DNA of 64,000 nucleotides from Marinovum sp048263515 (GCF_048263515.1 NZ_JBLXEC010000011.1:68244-132243); one strand, 5' to 3'; numbered from the stretch's first letter, positions 16,481 through 25,123 are shown. The notes: generated from the sequence alone by a model not told the origin. Program-made: numbers and translations.

Positions 16481-18358
16481 ATGGCACATAATTTCGTGAC
16501 GGGGGCACTCGCGGGTCTCGTTGTGGCGGGTCTCGGGGCGGGGACGGTCTCGGTCCTGATGGGGCCGGTGGTCTCGCCGCGCCCGGATGTCGCCGCGGCG
16601 GTCGAGCCCACCGCCGGCACGCCGCCACCGGCCGCCGAGCCGGATGCCCTGCCGCGGGCCGGTCTGGGGGATGGTGCCTCGCCGCAGGCGCCCTCGCCGG
16701 GCATACCAGAGCCCGACTCCGGCGCCGAAGAGGCCGGCGAAGTGGCCGACACTCGCTCGACCGGGCGGCCGGAAACCGGCGCGGTGCCGGATCTCGGCCC
16801 GGTGCCGGACAGCGACGGTGCGGGCCAGGTGGCGGCCGGCAGCGATGCGCCGGTGATGCCGGGCCAGCCCGGGGCACAGCCCGAGCGGCCCGAGGCCGAC
16901 GAATTGTCGATTTCGAACAACCCGGCGCAGCCGTCGTCACCGGCGGTCGAGGAAGCCGCGCCGCAGTTGGGTCCGGTCGAGGCCGAGGTCGCCGAGGCGC
17001 CCATGGCGCCAGAGGCCGAGGCGCCGGTGACGGCCGAAGGCGATCCGGCGCGCACCGAGGCCGCTCCCGCCGACAGCCAGGTGACCCCGGGCGCGCCAGC
17101 CGCGGCGCCGGAGGCGGCAGAGGGCATTGCCGGTTTGACGCCCGAGGCTGGCGATCAGCCCGAGACGCCGCTGGCGTCGGTCACCGCGCCGGAGGCGCCG
17201 CAGACCGCCAATGCGCCAGAGGCCCCGACCGGCGAACAGACCCCGCCGAGCCCGGTGGTGGTGCCGGAAGAGCCGCCGGTGGTGGCCATGGTCGACGAGG
17301 CGCGCCCCGCGCCTGAACCTGCGTCTGAACCCGAGCCCGCCCCGGAACCCGCCGTCGCGCCCGAGCCCGAGCCTGCGCCCGAACCTGACCCCGAGCCGGC
17401 CCCGGAGCCCGAATCTGAACCTGCGCCGGAACCCGCCCCCGTGGTCGTGACCGAGGCGCCCCGCGTGCCCGAAACCCCGGTCGAGCCAGCGCCGGAAGTG
17501 GCCTCAGAGGAACCGGCCCGCCCGCAGGTCTCTTCGCTGATCGCCCGCGACGCCGACCAGACCGGCCGGCCCAGCATCGGCACCCCGGCAGGAACCCTGA
17601 CCGACCGGGCGACTGCGGTCACCACCAACCGCCTGCCGACCCTCGCTGAAGAGCCCGACCCCAAGGCCGCCGTGCTGCGCCCGATCGAGGCCTATGCCGC
17701 GCGAGCCGAGGTCGAAGAGGACAAGCCGTTGATGTCGATCGTGCTGATCGACGACGGCAGCACGCCGCTGGGCCTCGAAGCGCTCGAGGCCTTCCCCTAT
17801 CCGATCACCTTTGCCGTCGACACCGCCTGGTCCGGCGCGGCCGAGGCTATGCGCAGCTACCGGGCCGCCGGTTTCGAGGTGATGGCCCTGGCCGATCTGC
17901 CCGAAGGCGCGCGGGCGCAGGATGCCGAGGTCACGCTGAGCTCGGCGCTGGCGGCGGTGCCAGAGGCGGTTGCCGTGCTCGAAGGCAGCGCCGGCGGGCT
18001 TCAGGCCAACCGCGAGATCGCCGAACAGGTGGCGGGCATCCTCGCCGAGAGCGGCCATGGCCTCGTGCTCTATCCGCAGGGGCTCAACACCGGCCAGGCG
18101 CTGGCGTCCCGCGCCGGTGTGCCGGCGGCGACGCTGTTTCGCGATTTCGACAGCAAGGGCCAGAGCGCAACGGTGATCCGCCGGTTCCTCGACCAGGCCG
18201 CCTTCAAGGCGGGGCAGGAGGGCGCGGTGATCATGCTCGGCCGGCTGCGCCCCGAGACGATCTCGGCGCTGTTGATCTGGGGTCTGCAGGATCGCGCCAG
18301 CCGCGTGGCCTTCGTGCCGGTCAGCCAGGTGCTGTTGCCCGACGGCGCGGACAGCTAG
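16481..18358 (+). CDS. Divergent polysaccharide deacetylase (YibQ/DUF610) with long Pro/Glu linker
   Basis: 625 residues. AGGAGAAGGCAGGC precedes the ATG. One N-terminal membrane segment (about residues 7-27, a signal anchor) leads into about 380 residues rich in Pro, Glu and Ala, including a run of PEPAPEP-type repeats around 17310-17450. The C-terminal ~210 residues match the divergent polysaccharide deacetylase family: MSIVLIDDGSTPLG, YPITFAVDT, LYPQGLN and VIMLGRLRPETISAL. Family members are periplasmic and thought to act on cell-wall glycans; activity is unproven. The linker would span the periplasm from the inner membrane. Confidence 0.87.
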   Translation: MAHNFVTGALAGLVVAGLGAGTVSVLMGPVVSPRPDVAAAVEPTAGTPPPAAEPDALPRAGLGDGASPQAPSPGIPEPDSGAEEAGEVADTRSTGRPETGAVPDLGPVPDSDGAGQVAAGSDAPVMPGQPGAQPERPEADELSISNNPAQPSSPAVEEAAPQLGPVEAEVAEAPMAPEAEAPVTAEGDPARTEAAPADSQVTPGAPAAAPEAAEGIAGLTPEAGDQPETPLASVTAPEAPQTANAPEAPTGEQTPPSPVVVPEEPPVVAMVDEARPAPEPASEPEPAPEPAVAPEPEPAPEPDPEPAPEPESEPAPEPAPVVVTEAPRVPETPVEPAPEVASEEPARPQVSSLIARDADQTGRPSIGTPAGTLTDRATAVTTNRLPTLAEEPDPKAAVLRPIEAYAARAEVEEDKPLMSIVLIDDGSTPLGLEALEAFPYPITFAVDTAWSGAAEAMRSYRAAGFEVMALADLPEGARAQDAEVTLSSALAAVPEAVAVLEGSAGGLQANREIAEQVAGILAESGHGLVLYPQGLNTGQALASRAGVPAATLFRDFDSKGQSATVIRRFLDQAAFKAGQEGAVIMLGRLRPETISALLIWGLQDRASRVAFVPVSQVLLPDGADS

Positions 18359-18396
18359 GCGCTGTCAGGCAAGGGGAGGGTCAGGCGAAAAATCAG

Positions 18397-19227
18397 TCAG
18401 GCAAAGGGCTTGTCAGGGCGCAGCAGCGCCTGGTCGCTCTCGGTCAGCTGGCTGTAGGTGCGAAAGCCCGCCGCGCGCCCGACGCGCAGCGCGCCCGCCA
18501 TGCCGCGGCCCAGGTGCTCCCAGACGATGCGGGTCATGCGGTGGCTGTTCTCGCTCTCGTGGGTGATGCGGGTGGTAAAGCCGGTCCAGGTGTTGTTCTC
18601 GAGCGAGGGCACCCGGTGCAGATAGGTGAACGAGCCGCTGGTGGCGCCGCGCCGCGCCACGATGGCCGCCACGCCGCGATCCTGACGGAAGAAGAAACCG
18701 CCGAATTCGCGGCCCCGGGGGCTCTCGGGCAGGCCGACGCGCGACATCGCCTCGCGCGCCTCGTGGCCGCGCACGAAACAGAAATCTCCCAGTCGATAGA
18801 CATAGACCAGCGCCTCGACGAATTTCTGCTGATCCATGAACGACCGGCGGATGAAGCGGTAGAAGCCGTCAGGCAGCAGATCCTGGCTGATTTCGGTGAG
18901 ATGCGGCCCGAGAAACCCTGCCAGTTCCGGGTGCTGCATCACAAAGCCAGAGGTTGTCGCTATTTGGTCCACCGGCTCGAGCAATATGCGCGCATCAACG
19001 TCAAAGAAGGTGCAGATGCGATGCAACACGTCGGGGCGAGGAAAGCTCTCGCCGCTCAGGTAACGGTTGAACTGGGTGCGATTGATGCCAAGATCGCGGC
19101 ACAAGCCGGAAATCGACGGCGCCTCGCGGCACAGATGCTTGAGATTTGCCCCGAACATGGCCCGCAATTCGGCGGGTGAGGCAGACGGACGGGGCAGGGT
19201 TGTGGCAGGGTTCGACAAGTTTTGCAT
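18397..19227 (-). CDS. XRE-type helix-turn-helix transcriptional regulator
   Basis: 276 residues. The HTH lies at about residues 25-75 (SISGLCRDLGINRTQFNRYL followed by SGESFPRPDVLHRI), an XRE/Cro-like domain. The remainder has no metal- or ligand-binding motif I recognise. It is divergent from a small gene of unknown function, with 239 bases between them holding an imperfect inverted pair (TGGCACAAATT at 19357 and AAATTGTGCCA near 19408) that could be an operator. Its target is unknown. Confidence 0.82.
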   Translation of the reverse strand: MQNLSNPATTLPRPSASPAELRAMFGANLKHLCREAPSISGLCRDLGINRTQFNRYLSGESFPRPDVLHRICTFFDVDARILLEPVDQIATTSGFVMQHPELAGFLGPHLTEISQDLLPDGFYRFIRRSFMDQQKFVEALVYVYRLGDFCFVRGHEAREAMSRVGLPESPRGREFGGFFFRQDRGVAAIVARRGATSGSFTYLHRVPSLENNTWTGFTTRITHESENSHRMTRIVWEHLGRGMAGALRVGRAAGFRTYSQLTESDQALLRPDKPFA

Positions 19228-19466
19228 CTCGCAGCATGGGGTCAGGTCGGATCAGGCGCACATCACGGGAAAAACTCACGAATCCGGACGGTTGGACCAT
19301 GAAATGATGCTGGTTCGCGTCAGCAGACGCGGATTAGCTACAAACCTGACCCAAGCTGGCACAAATTACAAGAGCGGCTGACCCTCTCAGCACATTCGCA
19401 AGGGCGAAAATTGTGCCACATTTGTCCCCAACGATACGTAAACGAGACGCAAAAAAGGTGAACGCG

Positions 19467-19826
19467 ATGTCACTTGGACGCATGTGTGGGGTGGTGCTTT
19501 GGGCCAATCCGGACGACCAGAAAGCGGTGGTCTGGTGCGAGGATCAGGGCAATCTGGCCTTCTACGTCGAGCCAAAGGAAACCGCGCTGACCGGCGTGGC
19601 CCTGGACGCCGGCGACCTGATCGAATTCGAATTGCGCGAAGAGCGTCAGTTCCGCCGGGTGACCAACCCGACGCTGCTGGTGCAGGACCATGCGCCCGAA
19701 CTGGTGGCCCGGCTGGGCTCCTGCGCCAACTCGGGCGCGCTGGCCAGCAAGCCTGACAATGTCGTGCCTTTCCCGAGGGCCCGGGGCTGGGCCGCCCCGC
19801 TCGCCACCACTCACGTCACGGCCTGA
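19467..19826 (+). CDS. Conserved hypothetical protein, 119 residues
   Basis: AAAAAGGTGAACGCG precedes the ATG at 19467; an upstream in-frame start at 19413 is less likely. The first 70 residues (GRMCGVVLWANPDDQKAVVW, then GNLAFYVEP and DLIEFELREERQFRRV) look like a small beta-barrel resembling cold-shock or OB folds in outline, but I cannot assign a family. The tail is Ala/Pro-rich. It is divergent from the XRE regulator and followed by a strong terminator. Function unknown. Confidence 0.75.
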   Translation: MSLGRMCGVVLWANPDDQKAVVWCEDQGNLAFYVEPKETALTGVALDAGDLIEFELREERQFRRVTNPTLLVQDHAPELVARLGSCANSGALASKPDNVVPFPRARGWAAPLATTHVTA

Positions 19827-19864
19827 AACCGGGGTCGGCCGCGCGTGGGGGTGCGGCCTGCCTG

Positions 19865-19903
19865 AAAACGCCGCCGCAGGCCAGAGGGCCGCGGCGGCGT
19901 TTT
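19865..19903. terminator. Bidirectional rho-independent terminator
   Basis: AAAACGCCGCCGC, a 13-base centre that itself pairs GGCC with GGCC, and GCGGCGGCGTTTT form a long stem with A-tract and T-tract at the two ends. It can end both the 119-residue gene (plus) and ilvN (minus), whose stop codon is about 50 bases away. Confidence 0.88.
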
Positions 19904-19954
19904 TGCGTCTGTCATCGGAGGGTGGGGCGCCCGGCGGTCAGGCGCCCTTTGGCG

Positions 19955-20518
19955 TCAGTGCGGACCGCGACTGATTGCCGCGACGCCGGTACGCGCCACC
20001 TCGACCAGGCCCAGCGGCCGCATCAGGTCGGCGAAGGCGTCGATCTTGTCCGGCGCGCCGGTGATCTGGAAGACAAAGCTCTCGAGCGTCGAATCCACCA
20101 CATGGGCACGGAACACATCCGCCAGCCGCAGCGCCTCGACCCGGTCGTCGCCCTTGCCGGCGACCTTGACCAGCGCCAGCTCGCGCTCGACCGAGGGGCC
20201 CTCGACCGTCAGGTCATGCACCTCGTGCACCGGCACGATGCGGCCGAGCTGCGCCTTGATCTGTTCGATCACCTGCGGCGTGCCGGTGGTGACAACGGTG
20301 ATCCGCGACAGGTGCCCGGTGTGGTCGACCTCGGCCACGGTCAGGCTTTCGATGTTGTAGCCCCGGCCGGAAAACAGCCCGATCACCCGCGCGAGGACGC
20401 CGGGTTCGTTGTCGACGATGAGCGCCAGGGTATGACGCTCCTGAACGTCCGAGAAATTCGGCCGCAGGTTGTAGGCAGAGTGCTTCGACGAGCCCTTCTT
20501 GATCTTTAGCGCAGACAT
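19955..20518 (-). CDS. ilvN: Acetolactate synthase small (regulatory) subunit
   Basis: 187 residues from MSALKIKKGSS. The ACT domain starts at HTLALIVDNEPGVLARVIGLF, with GRGYNIESLTV and SRITVVTTG following, as in IlvN/IlvH valine-binding subunits. It confers valine feedback inhibition on the large subunit encoded just upstream. The 65-base gap to ilvI carries a dispersed-repeat arm whose purine run (GAGAAGAAGAGA) ends six bases before the ATG and is the only plausible ribosome site. Confidence 0.96.
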   Translation of the reverse strand: MSALKIKKGSSKHSAYNLRPNFSDVQERHTLALIVDNEPGVLARVIGLFSGRGYNIESLTVAEVDHTGHLSRITVVTTGTPQVIEQIKAQLGRIVPVHEVHDLTVEGPSVERELALVKVAGKGDDRVEALRLADVFRAHVVDSTLESFVFQITGAPDKIDAFADLMRPLGLVEVARTGVAAISRGPH

Positions 20519-20523
20519 GATCT

Positions 20524-20570
20524 CTTCTTCTCTTTTCAAATACCGCCGGGGGTCCGGGGGCAGAGCCCCC
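20524..20570 (-). repeat. Half-copy of dispersed element plus GC hairpin between ilvI and ilvN
   Basis: Minus-strand GGCGGTATTT + GA + AAAGAGAAGAAG (20547-20524) is one arm of the dispersed element, directly ahead of ilvN. Next to it (20556-20570) GGGGGC-AGA-GCCCCC forms a tight hairpin just after the ilvI stop codon. Confidence 0.75.
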
Positions 20571-20583
20571 GAACAGCGCGTCG

Positions 20584-22338
20584 TCAGACCATCACCGCGC
20601 CCTTGGCGCCAATGGCATCCTTGGTCGAGGCCGCGCCCAGCAGCATCTTGTTGTGCGGCTCGCCCGACGGGATCATCGGGAAGCAATTCTCGTGCTTCTC
20701 GACCAGGCAGTCGAAGATCACCGGGCCGTCATAGGCGATCATCTCCATGATCGCGTCATCCAGCTCTTCGGCATCCTTGACGAGGAAGCCCTTGGCGCCG
20801 AAGGCCTCGGCGAGCTTGACGAAATCGGGCAGCGCCTCGGACCAGGAGTGCGAATAGCGCTGGCCGTGCAGCAGCTCCTGCCACTGGCGCACCATGCCCA
20901 GGCGTTCGTTGTTGAGGATGAACTGCTTGACCGGCAGGTCGAACTGCATCGCCGTGCCCATTTCCTGCATGTTCATCAGCCAGGACGCCTCGCCCGCGAC
21001 GTTGATCACCAGCGCCTCGGGGTGGGCGACCTGAACGCCGATCGACGCCGGGAAGCCATAGCCCATGGTGCCCAGGCCCCCGGAGGTCATCCAGCGGTGC
21101 GGGTCCTCGAAGCCCAGGTATTGCGCCGCCCACATCTGGTGCTGGCCGACCTCGGTGCAGATGTAGCGGTCATGCCCCTTGGTCAGCGCTTCCAGACGCT
21201 CGAGAGCGTACTGCGGCTTGATGCCGGCGCCGTCGTTCTTGTAGCTCAGGCAATTGACGCGGCGCCAATCCTCGATCTGCGCCCACCACTTCTGCAGGCC
21301 CTCGCGGTTGACCTTGCGGCCGCGCGCCTTCCAGACCTTGAGCACATCCTCCAGCACGTGGCCGACGTCGCCGATGATCGGCATGTCGACGCGGATCACC
21401 TTGTTGATCGAGCTGGGATCGATGTCGATATGCGCCTTGCGGCTGTGCGGGCTGAAGGCATCGAGCCGGCCGGTGATCCGGTCGTCGAAGCGTGCGCCCA
21501 CGTTGATCATCAGGTCGCAGCCGTGCATCGCCAGGTTGGCCTCGTAGAGACCATGCATCCCGAGCATGCCCAGCCAGGCCTTGCCGCTGGCCGGATAGGC
21601 GCCAAGGCCCATCAGCGTCGAGGTGATCGGAAAGCCGGTGGCCTCGACCAGTTCGCGCAGCAGCTGGCTGGCCGCCGCGCCAGAGTTGATCACGCCGCCG
21701 CCGGTATAGAACACCGGGCGTTCGGCGGTCTCGATCGCCTCGACCAGTTCGGTGATCGTCTCCATGTCGCCTTTCACCCGCGGCTGGTAGTGGCCGAGGT
21801 CGGCCTTGGCCGGCGGGGTATAGGCGGCAGAGGCGAACTGCACGTCCTTTGGAATGTCGATCAGCACCGGGCCGGGGCGGCCCTGGGTCGCCACGTGAAA
21901 GCCTTCGTGGATCACCGAGGACAGGTCCTTGGTGTCCTTCACCAGCCAGTTCATCTTGGTGCAGGGCCGGGTGATGCCGACGGTATCGGCCTCCTGAAAG
22001 GCATCCGAGCCGATCATGAAGGTCGGCACCTGGCCGGTCAGCACGACGATCGGGATCGAATCCATCAGCGCATCGGTCAGGCCGGTCACCGCGTTGGTGG
22101 CACCGGGGCCAGAGGTCACCAGAACGACGCCGGGCTTGCCGGTCGAGCGGGCATAGCCCTCGGCGGCATGCACCGCGGCCTGTTCGTGCCGCACGAGGAT
22201 GTGGCGAATCTCGTTCTGCTGAAAGACCTCGTCATAAATCGGTAGCACCGCACCGCCCGGATAGCCGAATACCGTGTCAACGCCTTGGTCCTTGAGGCAT
22301 TGAACCACCATCTTTGCTCCGGTCATCTGACGTGTCAT
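20584..22338 (-). CDS. ilvI: Acetolactate synthase large (catalytic) subunit
   Basis: 584 residues, typical length. The catalytic glutamate is in LVRHEQAAVHAAEGYARS, FAD and domain contacts in QEADTVGITRPCTK, and the thiamine diphosphate motif in NVAGEASWLMNMQEM. It makes acetolactate and acetohydroxybutyrate, the first common step of valine/leucine/isoleucine synthesis. It is transcribed with ilvN. Upstream lies a complete valine-dependent attenuator (22383-22482), so expression should rise when charged tRNA-Val is scarce. Confidence 0.98.
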   Translation of the reverse strand: MTRQMTGAKMVVQCLKDQGVDTVFGYPGGAVLPIYDEVFQQNEIRHILVRHEQAAVHAAEGYARSTGKPGVVLVTSGPGATNAVTGLTDALMDSIPIVVLTGQVPTFMIGSDAFQEADTVGITRPCTKMNWLVKDTKDLSSVIHEGFHVATQGRPGPVLIDIPKDVQFASAAYTPPAKADLGHYQPRVKGDMETITELVEAIETAERPVFYTGGGVINSGAAASQLLRELVEATGFPITSTLMGLGAYPASGKAWLGMLGMHGLYEANLAMHGCDLMINVGARFDDRITGRLDAFSPHSRKAHIDIDPSSINKVIRVDMPIIGDVGHVLEDVLKVWKARGRKVNREGLQKWWAQIEDWRRVNCLSYKNDGAGIKPQYALERLEALTKGHDRYICTEVGQHQMWAAQYLGFEDPHRWMTSGGLGTMGYGFPASIGVQVAHPEALVINVAGEASWLMNMQEMGTAMQFDLPVKQFILNNERLGMVRQWQELLHGQRYSHSWSEALPDFVKLAEAFGAKGFLVKDAEELDDAIMEMIAYDGPVIFDCLVEKHENCFPMIPSGEPHNKMLLGAASTKDAIGAKGAVMV

Positions 22339-22382
22339 CTTGTTGCTCCGTTCATGACGTCATCATTCTTTCTTCTGCGCAC

Positions 22383-22408
22383 AAAAAAACCCCCGAAAAC
22401 TTCGGGGG
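22383..22408 (-). terminator. Attenuator terminator of the ilvI-ilvN operon
   Basis: CCCCCGAA (22390-22397), a three-base loop and TTCGGGGG (22401-22408) form an eight-base stem followed on the minus strand by seven T (22389-22383). It sits between the leader peptide and the ilvI start. An alternative hairpin, GGCGCATGGG from inside the leader peptide gene with CCCATGCGCC just before the terminator, shares two C residues with it and would act as antiterminator. Confidence 0.92.
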
Positions 22409-22434
22409 CGCATGGGGTACCATCAGGGTGTCCG

Positions 22435-22482
22435 TTACCGGCCCATGCGCCACTTCACTACTACGACGACTAGACGTGTCAT
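22435..22482 (-). CDS. ilvL: ilv operon leader peptide (valine-rich)
   Basis: Fifteen codons, MTRLVVVVVKWRMGR, with one Leu and five consecutive Val codons (GTC GTC GTA GTA GTG). AAGGAAGG lies about ten bases ahead of the ATG. The last codons contain GGCGCATGGG, which can pair with CCCATGCGCC before the terminator. A ribosome stalled at the Val run leaves this segment free to form the antiterminator; one that reaches the stop codon covers it and allows termination. This is classical ribosome-mediated attenuation. Confidence 0.93.
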   Translation of the reverse strand: MTRLVVVVVKWRMGR

Positions 22483-22510
22483 TCTGCGACCTTCCTTGTG
22501 CGTGTGCGCG

Positions 22511-22539
22511 ACACTAGGTGAGGCCAGCGGGAGGGTCAA
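22511..22539 (-). promoter_or_regulatory. ilv operon sigma-70 promoter
   Basis: TTGACC (22539-22534), a 17-base spacer and TAGTGT (22516-22511) on the minus strand. Transcription would begin near 22504, about 20 bases ahead of the leader peptide, giving a short leader as expected for attenuation. Confidence 0.82.
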
Positions 22540-23005
22540 CCGCTGTTTGGCCGGTTTTCTTTGCAAAAGTTGCTGGCGGGGCCAGTTTGGCGACAGGAAT
22601 GCAAAGATGATCCCGCCGGTCCGACATTTGCACGGCGGTGCGGCAGGAGCCATTTCGGCGGCGAGAACCGCCCCGGGCGGGGGTCGCTGCCCCTGCGTCA
22701 GGGGGTGCTGCGGGCCGGAGAGGGGCGGCGCGCATCCTGTGAGCGCTACCGGACGCTTAACAAGGCAAATATGTTTGATTCACAGGCACTTGCCTGCCCC
22801 TGCGGCAAAGGGGCAGGGAGCAAGCGGTTGCCTCCAAACCCCTTCGGATGCAAGTCGAAAAAATGGTGAATCCGGGAAATGTGGGTATTTCCACGCGGCA
22901 CGTCACCCGCTAACCTCCGCCTCGTTACCAACGATCCGTCATGGTCCCGCCGGCGCAAGCCGACAGCCGGGAGCGTGGCACCAAAAAAACCATGGGAGGT
23001 ATATA

Positions 23006-24085
23006 ATGGATCGTCGTTCATTCCTGAAGAATTCTGCACTCGGCGGCACCGCGGCCGCAGCCACCACTCTGGCTGCTCCGGCCTATGCCCAGGGCAAGCG
23101 AACCCTGCGCCTGGTCACCTCGGTGCCCGAAGGCTTTGCCATCTTCGACGATGCGGCACAGTATTTCACCGACGCCGTCAACGCGATGTCGGAAAACATC
23201 ACCATCCAGAAGAACCCCGCCGGCACCCTCGTGGGCGCCTTCGAGGTGTTCGACGCCGTGACCGCCGGCCAGGCCGACCTCTATCACTCGGCCGACTACT
23301 ACTTCGGCGGCCAGCACCCGGGCTACTACTTCTACACCGCCGTGCCCTTCGGTGGCACCGGCCAGGAACTGATGAACTGGTACCTGCACGACGGCGGCAA
23401 GGAGCTGCATGACGAGCTGGGCGAAATCTTCGGCCTGAAATCCTTCCTCGCCGGCAACACCGGCCTGCAGCCGGGTGGCTGGTTCAACAAGGAAATCAAC
23501 TCGGCAGAAGACCTGCAGGGCCTCAAGTTCCGCATGCCCGGCCTCGGCGGCCGCGCGCTGGGCCTGACCGGTGCCTCGGTGCAGAACGTGCCGGGTGGCG
23601 AGATCTACCAGGCGCTGTCCTCCGGCTCGATCGACGGTGCCGAGTGGATCGGTCCCTTCGCCGACGAACGCCTCGGTCTGCAGGAAGTCTGCCAGTTCTA
23701 CTACACCGCCGGTTTCCACGAGCCGGGCTCGGCGCTGTCGTGTGCCTTCAACCGCGACGTCTTCAACGAGCTGGATGCAGCCGACCAGAAGATCGTCGAG
23801 ATCGCGGCGCAGGCGACCCACCACTGGTCGCTGGCACAGAGCTACGCCAACAACGCGGCCGCGCTCGAGCGTCTGCAGTCCGGCGGCACCAAGCTGATGA
23901 CCTTCCCCGACGACGTCTGGGAAGCCTTCGGCAAGGGTTCGCAGGAAGCGCTCGACGAGCACATGGGTGACGAGCTTTATGCCCGCATCCGCGAAAGCTT
24001 CAACGCGTCGCTCAAGAAGTCGTCGAAATGGACCTCGGTCTCCGACGACGCCTATCGCCAGCAGCGTGACCGCGTTCTGGGCTGA
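23006..24085 (+). CDS. TRAP transporter solute-binding protein, TakP-like (2-oxoacid type)
   Basis: 359 residues. GGGAGGTATATA precedes the ATG, ruling out a longer frame running from 22412. A twin-arginine signal (MDRRSFLKNSALGG) with a cleavage region near APAYAQG sends it folded to the periplasm. IYQALSSGSIDGAEWIGPF, with the substrate-contacting Trp/Glu area, resembles TakP of Rhodobacter, which binds 2-oxo acids such as pyruvate. The exact ligand is unproven. It heads a three-gene operon with a hairpin after its stop codon. A long promoter region separates it from divergent ilv. Confidence 0.88.
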   Translation: MDRRSFLKNSALGGTAAAATTLAAPAYAQGKRTLRLVTSVPEGFAIFDDAAQYFTDAVNAMSENITIQKNPAGTLVGAFEVFDAVTAGQADLYHSADYYFGGQHPGYYFYTAVPFGGTGQELMNWYLHDGGKELHDELGEIFGLKSFLAGNTGLQPGGWFNKEINSAEDLQGLKFRMPGLGGRALGLTGASVQNVPGGEIYQALSSGSIDGAEWIGPFADERLGLQEVCQFYYTAGFHEPGSALSCAFNRDVFNELDAADQKIVEIAAQATHHWSLAQSYANNAAALERLQSGGTKLMTFPDDVWEAFGKGSQEALDEHMGDELYARIRESFNASLKKSSKWTSVSDDAYRQQRDRVLG

Positions 24086-24109
24086 TCGCCTTGAATTCTG
24101 ACTGAATGA

Positions 24110-24135
24110 GGTCCCCGGCACCCGTGCCGGGGGCC
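24110..24135 (+). other. Intercistronic hairpin after TRAP binding-protein gene
   Basis: GGTCCCCGGCAC, two bases, GTGCCGGGGGCC (one wobble pair) lies between the binding-protein and permease genes, with no strong T-tract. Such hairpins commonly protect the upstream message or partly terminate, giving more binding protein than permease. Confidence 0.6.
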
Positions 24136-24199
24136 TTGCTGTACCGACGGAACGGACCTGAAGGTCCGACCGGACGTGGGGATATCGAAAGGGGACAAG

Positions 24200-25123
24200 A
24201 TGCTGGACGGTCTTGTTTGGGCGCTGCAGAACCTCGTTCTGGCGTTTTACAACCTCGCCACTGCATTGATCAACTGGAACCAGTGGATGGGCTGGACCGG
24301 AGGTCTGGAAGAGACCGAGGACAAGGAAGCGCTGATGCGCTTCATCTATTACGGTGGGTCGATCGAGCTGTTTTTCGTGGCGTTCACCTTCTTCCTGGTG
24401 ATCTTCCTCGTCGGGCTCTGGAGCCGCAAGTTCCTCTGGGGCGTGGTGATCGGGCTCGAGGGCTTTGCCAACGGCATCGGCCGCTTCTTTGCCTGGGCCG
24501 GGCTGCTGATGGTGATCCAGCAGATCCTGATCGTCTTCAACCAGCGCATCTTCGCCACGCCGGAGATCGCGCTCGGCTTCGGCTCGGTGCTGACCCGCGA
24601 CATCAGCTGGTGGGCCGAAGAACTCAAGCTTTACAACGCGATGATCGTGGCGCTCTGCGTCACCTACACGTTCGTTCAGGGCGGGCACGTGCGGGTTGAC
24701 CTGGTCTATTCCGCGATCTCCTTCCGGGCCAAGCGCATTGTCGACATGATCGGCTGCATGATCTTCATGCTGCCGGCGGCGGTGCTGACCTGGATGTACG
24801 GCTGGTTCTTCCTGTGGCGCCACCTGGTGGTGCCCAAGCCCTCGGCCTCTGACACGCTGGACCGGCTGGTCACCAAGGCGCGGGCGCTGCGCTGGAACGT
24901 CGAGACCATCGGCTTTTCGCCCAACGGCTTCGACGCCTACTTCCTCTTCAAGATCCTGCTCGTGGCCTATGCCGGGCTGGTCTTCATCCATGGGTGGGCG
25001 TTCTTCTACCGCTCTTACCTGGAGTGGCGCGAAGGGCCGGAGAGCGAGCACAAATACCTCGACCGGGACGTTCTTGGCAGCGAAGAAGCCGAGCTCGTTC
25101 ACGCGATCGAAGAACATCACTAA
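24200..25123 (+). CDS. TRAP transporter small permease (DctQ type, long form)
   Basis: 307 residues, about half as long again as a classic DctQ (about 170-230). GAAAGGGGACAAG precedes the ATG. Four or more membrane helices are visible (LFFVAFTFFLVIFLVGLW, MIGCMIFMLPAAVLTWMYGW and others), with VRVDLVYSAIS typical of DctQ. Long DctQ proteins go with TakP-type systems. It is followed after 12 bases by the large permease gene. Confidence 0.88.
   Translation: MLDGLVWALQNLVLAFYNLATALINWNQWMGWTGGLEETEDKEALMRFIYYGGSIELFFVAFTFFLVIFLVGLWSRKFLWGVVIGLEGFANGIGRFFAWAGLLMVIQQILIVFNQRIFATPEIALGFGSVLTRDISWWAEELKLYNAMIVALCVTYTFVQGGHVRVDLVYSAISFRAKRIVDMIGCMIFMLPAAVLTWMYGWFFLWRHLVVPKPSASDTLDRLVTKARALRWNVETIGFSPNGFDAYFLFKILLVAYAGLVFIHGWAFFYRSYLEWREGPESEHKYLDRDVLGSEEAELVHAIEEHH

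Noticed and set aside
20653..22245. 530-residue plus-strand frame opposite ilvI
   Set aside because: Shadow of the acetolactate synthase gene.
22383..22482. Riboswitch ahead of ilvI
   Set aside because: The in-frame Val-rich peptide with ribosome site and competing hairpins explains the region; no known aptamer pattern is seen.
22412..23005. N-terminal extension of the TRAP binding protein through the ilv leader region
   Set aside because: No ribosome site, and it would destroy the Tat signal; the start at 23006 has GGGAGG.
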